Assembly (NCBI GenBank): GCA_019748055.1
Contig: JAIEQC010000005.1
Span: forward strand, 1 to 64,000
Origin: Caulobacteraceae bacterium
GTDB lineage: Bacteria; Pseudomonadota; Alphaproteobacteria; Caulobacterales; Caulobacteraceae
Direction: 5' to 3'
DNA length: 64,000 nucleotides
The notes below the pieces were generated by a model. The model saw only the letters and a list, made by a program, of their open reading frames with translations, was not told where the DNA came from and made no database searches. Positions within the stretch are counted from its first letter, which is position 1. Every line of letters begins with the position of its first letter. Of this stretch, positions 52,937 to 60,749 are shown one piece after another. Made by a program: the position numbers and the translations under genes.

Positions 52937-53353
52937 TTACATCGCCGTAAGGTGTCGCGCCGCCGCCAGCCGGATGACGCGCCGCGTCTCGCCCCAGTCC
53001 ACTCGCGCGCACGCCTCCTCGATCGGCACGAATGCGGCCGCCGCCGCGTCGTCGCCCGCGACCGGCTCTCCGGCGATCCACCGCGCCGCAAAGTCGATCA
53101 GGACATAGTGCCGGCCATGCTCCGGCCAGACGCCGTCGACCACGTCGACCAGCCCCAGCAGCTCGGCCTCGACGCCCGTCTCCTCGCGCAGCTCGCGCAG
53201 CGCCGTGTCCGCCAGCCGCTCGCCCGGCTCCACACGCCCGCCCGGGATGCTCCACTGCCCCAGCCGCGGCGCCTTGCCCCGCCGGATCAGCAGCACCTCG
53301 TCGCCGCGGAAACAGATCACGCCGACGGCGGGCACGGGGGCGGGCAGGGTCAT
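52937..53353 (-). CDS. Nudix hydrolase
   Basis: A 138-aa protein with an intact Nudix box, GGRVEPGERLADTALRELREETGVEAEL (G-x5-E-x7-REUxEExGU). It hydrolyses a nucleoside diphosphate linked to another group. The region CFRGDEVLLIRRGKAPRLGQWSIPGG suits an ADP-ribose pyrophosphatase-like or MutT-like enzyme, but the substrate is not set. The ORF track shows it as the end of a 629-aa ORF that is antisense to the FAD oxidase; the ATG at MTLPAPVPAVGV is the real start. Divergent from the FAD oxidase with 54 bp between. Confidence 0.88.
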   Translation of the reverse strand: MTLPAPVPAVGVICFRGDEVLLIRRGKAPRLGQWSIPGGRVEPGERLADTALRELREETGVEAELLGLVDVVDGVWPEHGRHYVLIDFAARWIAGEPVAGDDAAAAAFVPIEEACARVDWGETRRVIRLAAARHLTAM

Positions 53354-53407
53354 GCCTCGCCGTAACTCGCCCCTTCCCACCCCGGCAAGCCTTTGGGACA
53401 AGGGGCC

Positions 53408-54856
53408 ATGGACAGCGCCCTCCCCCTTCCGCCCGACCGCCTCAAGGCCGCGCTCGACGGCCTCGCCGACGGCCTCGCGGAACTCAAGGCGGCGCTGGGC
53501 CCCGGCGGCTGGACCGACGACCCGCAAGAGATCGCGCCCTGGCTGAAAGAGTGGCGCGACCGCTGGCACGGCCACACGCCCCTGATGCTGACCCCGCGTT
53601 CGACCGAGGAGGTGACGAAAGCGGTGACGATCTGCGCCGCCCGCCGCATCCCGATCGTGCCCCAAGGCGGGGCCACCGGCCTCGTCGGCGGCCAGGTCCC
53701 TTTCGGCGAGGTTCTGCTGTCGCTCCGGAAGATGCGCGCGATCCGCGCCGTCTCCCCCCTGGACGACGCCTTGACCGTCGAGGCCGGCGTGACCCTGAAG
53801 GAGGCGCAGGACGCCGCGCTCGCCGCCGGCCGCCGCTTCCCGCTCAGCCTCGCCGCCGAAGGGACCGCTACCATCGGCGGCGTGATCTCCACCAACGCCG
53901 GCGGCGTGCAGGTCCTGCGCTACGGTATGATGCGCGACCTGGTGCTGGGCCTCGAGGCGGTCCTGCCCGACGGCCGGGTCTTCAACGGGCTCAAGACCCT
54001 GCGGAAGGACAACACCGGCTACGACCTGAAGCAGCTGCTGATCGGCGCCGAGGGCACCTTGGGCGTCGTCACGGCCGCGACGCTGAAGCTGTTTCCCCTG
54101 CTCCGCTCCCGCGCCACCGCGATCGTCGGCCTGTCGAGCGCCGCCGACGCCGTCGAGCTTCTGGCCCGCGCCAAGGCCGAGACCGGCGGCGGTGTCGAGG
54201 CCTTCGAGATCATGCGCCGCATCGGCGTGGAGATGGCCGTCCGCAACATCCCCGGCGTGCGCGAGCCGCTGGAAACCGTCACCCCCTGGATCGTCTTGAT
54301 CGAACTCGCCTCCGGCGAGGATGGGGCCGCCGAAGCAGCCCTCCAGCGCCTGCTCGAATCCGCCTTCGACCAGGGCTTGGTCATCGACGCCGCCGTGGCA
54401 ACCAACGAGGCCCAGCGCGCCGCCTTCTGGAAACTGCGCGAGGAACAGTCCGCCGCTCAAAAGCCGGAGGGCCCGGGCTGGAAGCACGACGTCTCCGTCC
54501 CCGTCTCGCGCATCGCAGAGTTCATCGACGCCGCCGAGGCCGCGGTCCTCGCCTTCGAGCCCGGCGTCCGCATCAGCGCCTTCGGCCACGTCGGCGACGG
54601 CAATCTGCACTACGACGTCATGCGACCCTTGGACGCGGACCCCGCCGCCTTCATGGCGCGCCAACCGCAGGGGTCGAAAGTGGTCCACGATCTGGTCGCC
54701 GCCTTCGACGGCTCGATCAGCGCCGAACACGGCCTGGGCCGCCTGAAGACCGACGAGGCGCGTCGCTACAAGTCCGACGTCGAGCAGGACGCCATGCGCG
54801 CCGTCCGCGCCGCCCTGGACCCGCATCGGATCATGAATCCGGCGGTGCTCTTCTAG
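53408..54856 (+). CDS. FAD-linked oxidase, D-2-hydroxyglutarate/D-lactate dehydrogenase type
   Basis: A 482-aa flavoprotein of the VAO/FAD-binding-4 group. The FAD domain has IVPQGGATGLVGGQVPFGEVLLSLRKM, NAGGVQVLRYGMMRDLVLGLEAVLPDG and GAEGTLGVVTAATLKL. The C-terminal domain has WKHDVSVPVSRI, the metal/substrate motif FGHVGDGNLHYDV and SAEHGLGRLKTDEA. It oxidises a D-2-hydroxy acid to a 2-oxo acid. 2-Hydroxyglutarate is the likeliest substrate for this subfamily, but lactate is possible. The ATG is used rather than the earlier TTG. Confidence 0.88.
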   Translation: MDSALPLPPDRLKAALDGLADGLAELKAALGPGGWTDDPQEIAPWLKEWRDRWHGHTPLMLTPRSTEEVTKAVTICAARRIPIVPQGGATGLVGGQVPFGEVLLSLRKMRAIRAVSPLDDALTVEAGVTLKEAQDAALAAGRRFPLSLAAEGTATIGGVISTNAGGVQVLRYGMMRDLVLGLEAVLPDGRVFNGLKTLRKDNTGYDLKQLLIGAEGTLGVVTAATLKLFPLLRSRATAIVGLSSAADAVELLARAKAETGGGVEAFEIMRRIGVEMAVRNIPGVREPLETVTPWIVLIELASGEDGAAEAALQRLLESAFDQGLVIDAAVATNEAQRAAFWKLREEQSAAQKPEGPGWKHDVSVPVSRIAEFIDAAEAAVLAFEPGVRISAFGHVGDGNLHYDVMRPLDADPAAFMARQPQGSKVVHDLVAAFDGSISAEHGLGRLKTDEARRYKSDVEQDAMRAVRAALDPHRIMNPAVLF

Positions 54857-54900
54857 CGTCGCGGTTCAAATCGGCGCCGAAGCGGCCTATCTGGGCGCCC

Positions 54901-55668
54901 ATGCTGCTCGTCCTTTCCCCCGCCAAGCGTCTCGACTTCGCCGAGGCGCCCGCCGACCTGCCGGCCACCCGCCACAGGTTCGAGGACGACGTCCGCAGCC
55001 TGTCGGTCACCGCGCGCCGCCAGACCCAGGCCGAACTGCGCCGCCTGATGGGCATTTCCGACGACCTGGCCCGGCTGAACCAGCAGCGCTTCAAGGCCTT
55101 CGACCCGGCGTGGGACGGGGGGATGCAGGCCGTCCTCGCCTTCGCCGGCGACGTCTATCAGGGTCTGGACGCCCGCTCGCTGTCGGCCGCCGACCTCGAG
55201 TGGGCCCAGGACTGTCTGCGCATCCTGTCCGGCCTCTACGGCCTGCTGCGCCCTCTGGACCGCATCCAGCCCTACCGCCTCGAAATGGGCACGCGGCTGA
55301 AGACCCGGCGCGGCGCCAGCCTCTACGACTTCTGGGGCGACCGCATTTCGAAGCAGCTGAACGCCGACGCCGAGGGCCATGCCGACCCGTCCTTGATCAA
55401 TCTCGCAAGCCAGGAGTATTTCGGCGCCGTCGACGCCCGCGCGCTGAAGCTGCCGGTCGTCACGTGCCACTTCCGCGAGGGCGCCAAGGACGGCGGAGGC
55501 GAGACCCGCATCATCTCCTTCTTCGCCAAGAAGGCCCGCGGCGCCATGGCCCGCTTCGCCGTCGAGAACCGCATCGACCGCGCGGAAGGCCTCAAGGACT
55601 TCGCCGTCGACGGCTATGCCTTCGACAAGGCCGGCTCGACGCATTCGGACTGGATATTCACCCGATAA
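54901..55668 (+). CDS. yaaA: Peroxide stress protein YaaA
   Basis: A 255-aa DUF328/YaaA protein: MLLVLSPAKRLDF, LMGISDDLARLNQQRFKAF, LRILSGLYGLLRPLDRIQPYRLEMGTRL, NLASQEYF and ISFFAKKARGAMARF. In E. coli YaaA limits free iron and DNA damage during peroxide stress. The fold binds DNA; the molecular activity is not settled. The start is fixed by the canonical N terminus. It is 44 bp downstream of the FAD oxidase. Confidence 0.94.
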   Translation: MLLVLSPAKRLDFAEAPADLPATRHRFEDDVRSLSVTARRQTQAELRRLMGISDDLARLNQQRFKAFDPAWDGGMQAVLAFAGDVYQGLDARSLSAADLEWAQDCLRILSGLYGLLRPLDRIQPYRLEMGTRLKTRRGASLYDFWGDRISKQLNADAEGHADPSLINLASQEYFGAVDARALKLPVVTCHFREGAKDGGGETRIISFFAKKARGAMARFAVENRIDRAEGLKDFAVDGYAFDKAGSTHSDWIFTR

Positions 55669-55756
55669 GGAATATCGTCGGCGGGTCGCCTTGGCGCGTG
55701 CGAGAGGCTAGACGGGACAAGACGCCGACCACGGCGCGCAGGAGACGAGACGACCC

Positions 55757-56608
55757 ATGCTGCAGTGGCCCAAGCGCCCGGCCGCCCCCGGCGAGACCGA
55801 CAAGCCCGCCCCGCGCGACCTGAACGACCTGTCGGGCCAGGTGGCCGTGATCACAGGCTCCACCTCGGGCATCGGCCTGGCCCTGGCCCGCGCCGTGGCG
55901 GCGCGCGGCGGCGACGTGGTGCTGAACGGCCTGGGCGACCCCTCCGAGATCGAGCGCACCCGCGCCGGCATCGAGGCCGCCTGCGGCGTGCGCGTCCGCT
56001 ACCACGCCGCCGACATGCGCCGCGGCGAAGAGGTCGCCGACCTGATCGCTTTTGCAAAGCACGACCTCGGCCGGCTCGACATCCTCGTCAACAACGCCGG
56101 GGTCCAGCACGTCGAGGCGATCGAGAAGTTCCCGTCGGAGAAGTGGGACCAGATCCTCGCCATCAACCTGTCCTCTGCCTTCTACGCCATCCGCGCGGCG
56201 GTCCCGATCATGAAGGCTCAGGGTCGCGGCCGCATCGTCAACGTCGCCTCTGCCCACGGCCTGCGGGCCAGCCCCTACAAGTCCGCCTACGTCGCCGCCA
56301 AGCACGGGCTTATCGGCCTGACCAAGACCGTGGCGCTGGAGCTGGCCAAGGACGGCGTCACCTGCAACGCCATCTGCCCTGGCTTCGTCGAGACGCCGAT
56401 CGTCGAGAAGCAGATCGCCGACCAGGCGCGCACCCACGGCATCTCGAAGGAGCGCGTGGTGGACGAAGTCATCCTCGCAAAGCAACCGACCAAGCGCTTC
56501 GTCACCTCCGACGAGCTGACCGGCATCTTCCTCTATCTGGTCAGCGACCTGGGCGCCTCGGCCACGGGGGCCAGCTTCTCCATCGACGGCGGCTGGACGG
56601 CGCAATAG
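55757..56608 (+). CDS. SDR-family 3-hydroxybutyrate dehydrogenase-like enzyme
   Basis: A 283-aa short-chain dehydrogenase. It has the NAD-binding GSTSGIGLALA, NNAGVQH, catalytic serine NVASAHGLRASPYKSAYVAAKHG with the YxxxK pair, and the C-terminal ICPGFVETPIVEKQI. That last region and the substrate loop (QPTKRFVTSDELTGIFLYL) fit 3-hydroxybutyrate dehydrogenase (BdhA), which interconverts acetoacetate and D-3-hydroxybutyrate. A 25-residue N-terminal extension precedes the fold. No polyhydroxyalkanoate gene is adjacent. Confidence 0.85.
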   Translation: MLQWPKRPAAPGETDKPAPRDLNDLSGQVAVITGSTSGIGLALARAVAARGGDVVLNGLGDPSEIERTRAGIEAACGVRVRYHAADMRRGEEVADLIAFAKHDLGRLDILVNNAGVQHVEAIEKFPSEKWDQILAINLSSAFYAIRAAVPIMKAQGRGRIVNVASAHGLRASPYKSAYVAAKHGLIGLTKTVALELAKDGVTCNAICPGFVETPIVEKQIADQARTHGISKERVVDEVILAKQPTKRFVTSDELTGIFLYLVSDLGASATGASFSIDGGWTAQ

Positions 56609-56642
56609 CGACGAGACCCACGTTCGACGTGAAACGCTCTGC

Positions 56643-57098
56643 TCAATGCGGCGCGACGTCGGGCGGCGGGGTTGTCAGCCAGGGAGCGAGGCGGAAGCGG
56701 CGCGGGGCGACGCCTACCGTGCGGGTGGTGATGAACTGGCGGGCGAAGGCGATCACGGCGCGAAGGGTTCGTTCGTCGAACGGCTTGCAGACCGCGCCGA
56801 GGGCCCCCGAGAAGCCCTCGGGAATCTGTTCCGGATTGGCGGTCAGGAAGATGACCGCGGCGCCGTGCTCGGCCACCAGCCGGTGTGCGATCTGGGGGCC
56901 CGTCATTCCGTCCATCAGGTTGACGTCGACCAGGGCAAGATCGGGCCTCTCACGCGACGCCACCGCGAAGGCCCCTCGAGTGTCGACGGCGACGCCCACA
57001 ACCTCGCATCCCGCATCGAGCAGGACGAGTTCCAGTTCCATCGCCAGAAGGGCCTGATCTTCGACGATCATGACCCGCAGCCCGTCGGCGCTCGTCAC
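56643..57098 (-). CDS. Single-domain response regulator
   Basis: A 151-aa receiver: VMIVEDQALLAMELE (acidic pocket), LALVDVNLMDGMTG (phospho-acceptor in VDV), IFLTAN and the conserved lysine in CKPF. No output domain is seen; a proline-rich tail follows. It uses a GTG start (GTG ACG AGC). It is divergent from an HWE-type kinase gene 144 bp away. An EcfG-like promoter sits upstream. Such single receivers often act with HWE kinases in alphaproteobacterial stress signalling; the pairing is inferred from position. Confidence 0.85.
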   Translation of the reverse strand: MTSADGLRVMIVEDQALLAMELELVLLDAGCEVVGVAVDTRGAFAVASRERPDLALVDVNLMDGMTGPQIAHRLVAEHGAAVIFLTANPEQIPEGFSGALGAVCKPFDERTLRAVIAFARQFITTRTVGVAPRRFRLAPWLTTPPPDVAPH

Positions 57099-57169
57099 TG
57101 AATGCGGCCCCCACTGTCGCGATTGGGCAGGCCGCGAAACGACATCAGTGTCGGCGACCGGACACTTCC

Positions 57170-57194
57170 AACGTGCCCATGGCAGGTTGGTTCA
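57170..57194 (-). promoter_or_regulatory. EcfG-like promoter of the receiver gene
   Basis: On the minus strand TGAAC at 57194-57190 is followed after 16 nt by CGTT at 57173-57170. The alphaproteobacterial general-stress consensus is GGAAC-N16/17-CGTT, so there is one mismatch at the first -35 base. The predicted start of transcription would be about 65 nt before the GTG start. It suggests general-stress control of the receiver, in line with the neighbouring HWE kinase. Confidence 0.4.
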
Positions 57195-57241
57195 AGCCAA
57201 GCTATTAAAAATCCGGGGATTCGGAGCCGCGGAGTTCGGTG

Positions 57242-57841
57242 ATGGCGGAAATGTCGCGTGGTGGTTTCGCCGAACCGTCTTCGACGAGGCCTGATGCTTG
57301 CTGTCGTTTTCTGCAGACGCTGGTGTCGATCCGGTTGAAGACCGTCGACGATCCGGAGTCTCGCAGACATCTGGGCTGGATCAGCGACATGGCGGCCGCG
57401 ATCGGCCTCATGAGCGAACGCCAGGCGCAGGGCGATCCCTTCGACGCATATGTCGACGAAGTCCTGGCTTTCTGGCGGCGCAGTCTTGAAGGGCGCGGTG
57501 TGCGGCTGGAGGTGCGGGGTCGGGTCGGCGATCTGCCGGAGGCGCAGCGCCTGCCGTTGGCCGTCATCCTCCACGAGTTGCTGACCAACGCCGTCCGTCA
57601 CGCCTTCGCAGACGGAGCAACCGGCGCGGTCGCGGTCGCCTTTTCGGCCACCCGCTCCGGGCTCAGCCTCGTCGTTCGCGACACCGGCGAAGGTGCGGTG
57701 GAGCCTCGTGCTGGAGACGGTCTGGCCCTGATCGAAGGGCTGGTCGCACAGTTGGGCGGCTCCATGGCTGTCGAGACGTCTAAAGGCGCGGGATTCGGCG
57801 TGCGGATCGGCCTGCCCTCCGGCGCCGAGCGCCTGAACTGA
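57242..57841 (+). CDS. HWE/HisKA_2-type histidine kinase catalytic protein
   Basis: A 199-aa protein with a dimerisation and phospho-acceptor region (CRFLQTLVSIRLKTVDDPESRRHLG) and an ATPase domain with N-box VILHELLTNAVRHAFADGATG and G-boxes VVRDTGEG and KGAGFGVRIGLP. No sensor or membrane region is present, so it may act as a cytosolic kinase with another sensor. The acceptor histidine in the first region is less conserved than usual: an H-x-V/N-x-LQ core is not clean. GGAG precedes the ATG. Divergent partner is the receiver at 56643. Confidence 0.75.
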   Translation: MAEMSRGGFAEPSSTRPDACCRFLQTLVSIRLKTVDDPESRRHLGWISDMAAAIGLMSERQAQGDPFDAYVDEVLAFWRRSLEGRGVRLEVRGRVGDLPEAQRLPLAVILHELLTNAVRHAFADGATGAVAVAFSATRSGLSLVVRDTGEGAVEPRAGDGLALIEGLVAQLGGSMAVETSKGAGFGVRIGLPSGAERLN

Positions 57842-57920
57842 TCGAGCGAAACCCGGTGTGATCCCATTGAGGTGTCAGCTTGGCGTAAGCCAGGACGTCG
57901 TCCCTCGCCCGGTGTTCCCC

Positions 57921-60206
57921 ATGCCCTCGTCGCTCCCGTCGCCGTCTCGCCGTTCGTTGTTGGGAGGAGCCGGACTTCTGGCGGCCAGCTTCATGGTCTC
58001 GGCCCGCTCGGCATCGGCAAAGGACGCCCGGGCTCGCCACGCCGCCCGCATCGACGATCTGATCTCCCGCATGACGATCGAGGAAAAGGCGGGCCAGTTG
58101 AGCCTGTTCAACGACCCCTTCCGGTTCCGGCCGCAAGAGATCAATCCGGTCGACAAGGACGGCGATCCAGCGCGCCTCGCCGAAATGATCCGAAAGGGTG
58201 AAGTGGGGTCGCTGTTCAACGGGGTCGGGGCCGCCGGGGCCCGCACGATCCAGGACATTGCGGTGAAGGAAAGCCGTCTGGGTGTCCCTCTGCTGTTCGC
58301 GGCAGACGTGATCCACGGACTGTTCACGGTGTTCCCGGTCCCGCTGGGAGAGGCTGCAGCATGGGACGCAGGGCTGGCGGAACGGACCGCCCGGGCCGCT
58401 GCGCGCGAATCCGCCGCTTCGGGCATCCACCAGACCTATGCGCCGATGGTCGACGTCGGCCGAGACCAGCGCTGGGGACGAGTCGTCGAGGGAGCCGGCG
58501 AGGACGTCTTCTTGGGGTCGGTGCTCGCCGCCGCGCGCGTCCGGGGCTTCCAGGGCCCCGATCTGACGGCGAAGGACGCCGTGCTGGCCACCCCGAAACA
58601 TTTCGCAGCTTACGGCGCCGCTGAGGCGGGCCTCGATTACAACACCGTTGACATGTCCGAGCAGCGGTTGAGAGGCGTGTATTTGCCGCCCTTCAAGGCC
58701 GGGTTCGATGCGGGCGCCCTGTCGACCATGAGCGCCTTCAACGAGGTGAACGGCGTTCCAGCGACCGGAAGCGAGTGGTTGCTCACGGACATCCTGCGAG
58801 AAGAGTGGGGTTTTGAGGGCTATGTCGTCTCCGACTTCACCTCAGGGGAAGAACTGATCGCCCACGGCTTCGCCGAGGATGGCCGGGACGCCGCGCGGAT
58901 CGCCCTGCTGGCCGGGGTCGACATGAGCATGGTCTCGGGCCTGTACAACGCGCACATTCCGGATCTGGTGGCCAGGGGCGACGTGCCCCTGGCGGTCGTC
59001 GACCGATCGGTTCGTCGGGTGCTGGGGGTGAAGGCGGCGCTCGGGCTGTTCGACGATCCGTACAAGGGCGCCGACGTAGAGATCGAGCGGCGCGAGGTGA
59101 ACGCAGGCGAGCACCACGCGCTCGCCCGTAAGGCCGGTCGGAAGTCGGTCGTGATGCTCAAGAACGAAGGCGACCTGCTGCCGCTGCCGAAGACGGGCAA
59201 GCGCATCGCCGTGATCGGTCCCGCGGCGGATGACGACGTCTTCGGTCCCTGGACGATCTGGGGCGACCGCAGTCGCGCCGTGTCCTTGGAAAGCGGTCTG
59301 CGAGCGGCCCTGGGCCCCGACGCGCTTCTGACCTTCGTGCGGGGCGCTGACCCCGAAGCCGCCATAGTCGGCGGCGTAGAGGCGGCGGTCGCGGCCGCTC
59401 GGGCGGCGGACGTGGTGATCCTGGCGGTCGGGGAGTCGACGCCGATGTCGGCTGAGGCCCAATCGCGGGCAGAGATCGTGGTGCCGGAACCCCAGCAGGC
59501 GCTGGCGGAAGCGGTGAAGGCCGTCGGCAAGCCGACCGTGGTGCTGCTGAGGACGGGGCGTGGGTTGGCTCTCAAGGGCGCGATCAGGGACGCCGACGCG
59601 ATCCTTGTGACATGGTTTCTGGGCAGCCAGCACGGGCACGCGCTGGCCGACCTGCTCTTCGGAGACCATGCGCCGCAAGGCCGTCTGCCGATCAGTTTTC
59701 CCCACGTGTCGGGGCAGCAGCCTTTCCACTATGACCACAAGCCGACCGGGCGCCCTGCCGATCCCGCGCCCCCGCGCGAAGAGTATCGGACCCAGTTCCG
59801 AGAGGCGCCCCACAGTGCCGCCTTCGCCTTCGGTCATGGTTTGACCTACGGCCGCGTGACCTATGGCCCGACCCAAACGTCGACGGCGACGATGCCATGG
59901 GACGGTCGACTGGAAGTCGCCGTCGATGTCAGCAACGCCGGCAGGGTCGCAGCTGAGGAAACCGTTCAGCTCTACGTGAGGGACCGCGTGGCCCGCCTGA
60001 CCAGACCGGTGCGCGAGCTCAGGGGATTTCGGAAGGTTCGGCTGGCGCCCAGCGAGACGAGGCGGGTCGCTTTCGAGATCGACCGAACCGCGCTCCTGTA
60101 CATGGGCCCGGAAAACCGGTGGACCGTCGAACCGGGCGAGTTCGACGTCTGGCTTGCGCCGAACGCTCAGGCGGGCGAGCCCGCCCGGTTCGAGTTGACG
60201 CGCTGA
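57921..60206 (+). CDS. Glycoside hydrolase family 3 beta-glucosidase, exported
   Basis: A 761-aa GH3 enzyme of the BglX group with a Tat-type signal (SRRSLLGGAGLLAASFMVSARSASA). It has the N-terminal barrel (MTIEEKAGQLSLF, FAADVIHGLFTVFPVPLGEAAAWD, KHFAAYGAAEAGLDYN) and the nucleophile aspartate in GYVVSDFTSGEELIAHG. The second domain and C-terminal fibronectin-III-like domain (FGHGLTYGRV, DVSNAGRVAAEETVQLYV) follow. It should hydrolyse beta-glucosides in the periplasm. The start at MPSSLPSPSRRS gives the signal peptide. The kinase gene lies 79 bp upstream. Confidence 0.93.
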   Translation: MPSSLPSPSRRSLLGGAGLLAASFMVSARSASAKDARARHAARIDDLISRMTIEEKAGQLSLFNDPFRFRPQEINPVDKDGDPARLAEMIRKGEVGSLFNGVGAAGARTIQDIAVKESRLGVPLLFAADVIHGLFTVFPVPLGEAAAWDAGLAERTARAAARESAASGIHQTYAPMVDVGRDQRWGRVVEGAGEDVFLGSVLAAARVRGFQGPDLTAKDAVLATPKHFAAYGAAEAGLDYNTVDMSEQRLRGVYLPPFKAGFDAGALSTMSAFNEVNGVPATGSEWLLTDILREEWGFEGYVVSDFTSGEELIAHGFAEDGRDAARIALLAGVDMSMVSGLYNAHIPDLVARGDVPLAVVDRSVRRVLGVKAALGLFDDPYKGADVEIERREVNAGEHHALARKAGRKSVVMLKNEGDLLPLPKTGKRIAVIGPAADDDVFGPWTIWGDRSRAVSLESGLRAALGPDALLTFVRGADPEAAIVGGVEAAVAAARAADVVILAVGESTPMSAEAQSRAEIVVPEPQQALAEAVKAVGKPTVVLLRTGRGLALKGAIRDADAILVTWFLGSQHGHALADLLFGDHAPQGRLPISFPHVSGQQPFHYDHKPTGRPADPAPPREEYRTQFREAPHSAAFAFGHGLTYGRVTYGPTQTSTATMPWDGRLEVAVDVSNAGRVAAEETVQLYVRDRVARLTRPVRELRGFRKVRLAPSETRRVAFEIDRTALLYMGPENRWTVEPGEFDVWLAPNAQAGEPARFELTR

Positions 60207-60211
60207 CGCGT

Positions 60212-60661
60212 CTACTGCTCCTGCATCACGCGGCGGGCGTTCACCGCAAAGGTCTGGGCATCGTCGAAATAGCCCTGCTTGCCCGTCGAGGCGGCGCACA
60301 CCTGTTCACGCACGTCCTCGACGAGCGAGCCGGAGTTGATCGTCTCCCACGATCCGTCACCGACGAAGTCTTCCGACGCCGAGCTGCCGTCGATGTAGAA
60401 GAAGGACGACCGGATCGTCTGGTACCGGGGTCGCGAGCAGTCGATGTCGATCAGCGACGTTGCCCAGTCGAACTGCCCCGGGTCGGACTGGCCGGTCACG
60501 AGGGCCGTGTTGATCCGACGTATATTGCCGGTGACCCTCATCGAACTCCAATCCACGGCCATGACGGCCGCGTCGGACACGGCGACGGCCTCCCATTCTT
60601 CAGCGACGGCCGCGCCCGCGCTGAGAACCAAGGCTGCCGCCCCAAGAATCATCGACTTCAT
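60212..60661 (-). CDS. Secreted surface-adhesin-E-like small protein
   Basis: A 149-aa protein with a cleavable signal (MKSMILGAAALVLSAGAAVA) and a domain resembling surface adhesin E-like proteins: VDWSSMRVTGNIRRINTALVTG, IDIDCSRPRYQTIRSSFFYIDG, INSGSLVEDVREQVC with two cysteines that could pair. GGGAGGGC lies before the ATG at 60661; the ORF track extends 66 codons upstream into the dehydrogenase. Function unknown. It converges on the GH3 gene, 5 bp apart. Confidence 0.7.
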   Translation of the reverse strand: MKSMILGAAALVLSAGAAVAEEWEAVAVSDAAVMAVDWSSMRVTGNIRRINTALVTGQSDPGQFDWATSLIDIDCSRPRYQTIRSSFFYIDGSSASEDFVGDGSWETINSGSLVEDVREQVCAASTGKQGYFDDAQTFAVNARRVMQEQ

Positions 60662-60749
60662 GTCTGCCCTCCCGGCAAGTTGAACCCGGTGCAATCTGCG
60701 CCTCGGCTGCAAGAACGTCGAGGTCCGCGTCGCCCACGATTCCTGACGA

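Noticed and set aside
53354-54826. N-terminal extension of the 629-aa ORF ending in the Nudix gene
   Set aside because: Antisense to the FAD oxidase; no domain; the Nudix family begins at MTLPAPV.
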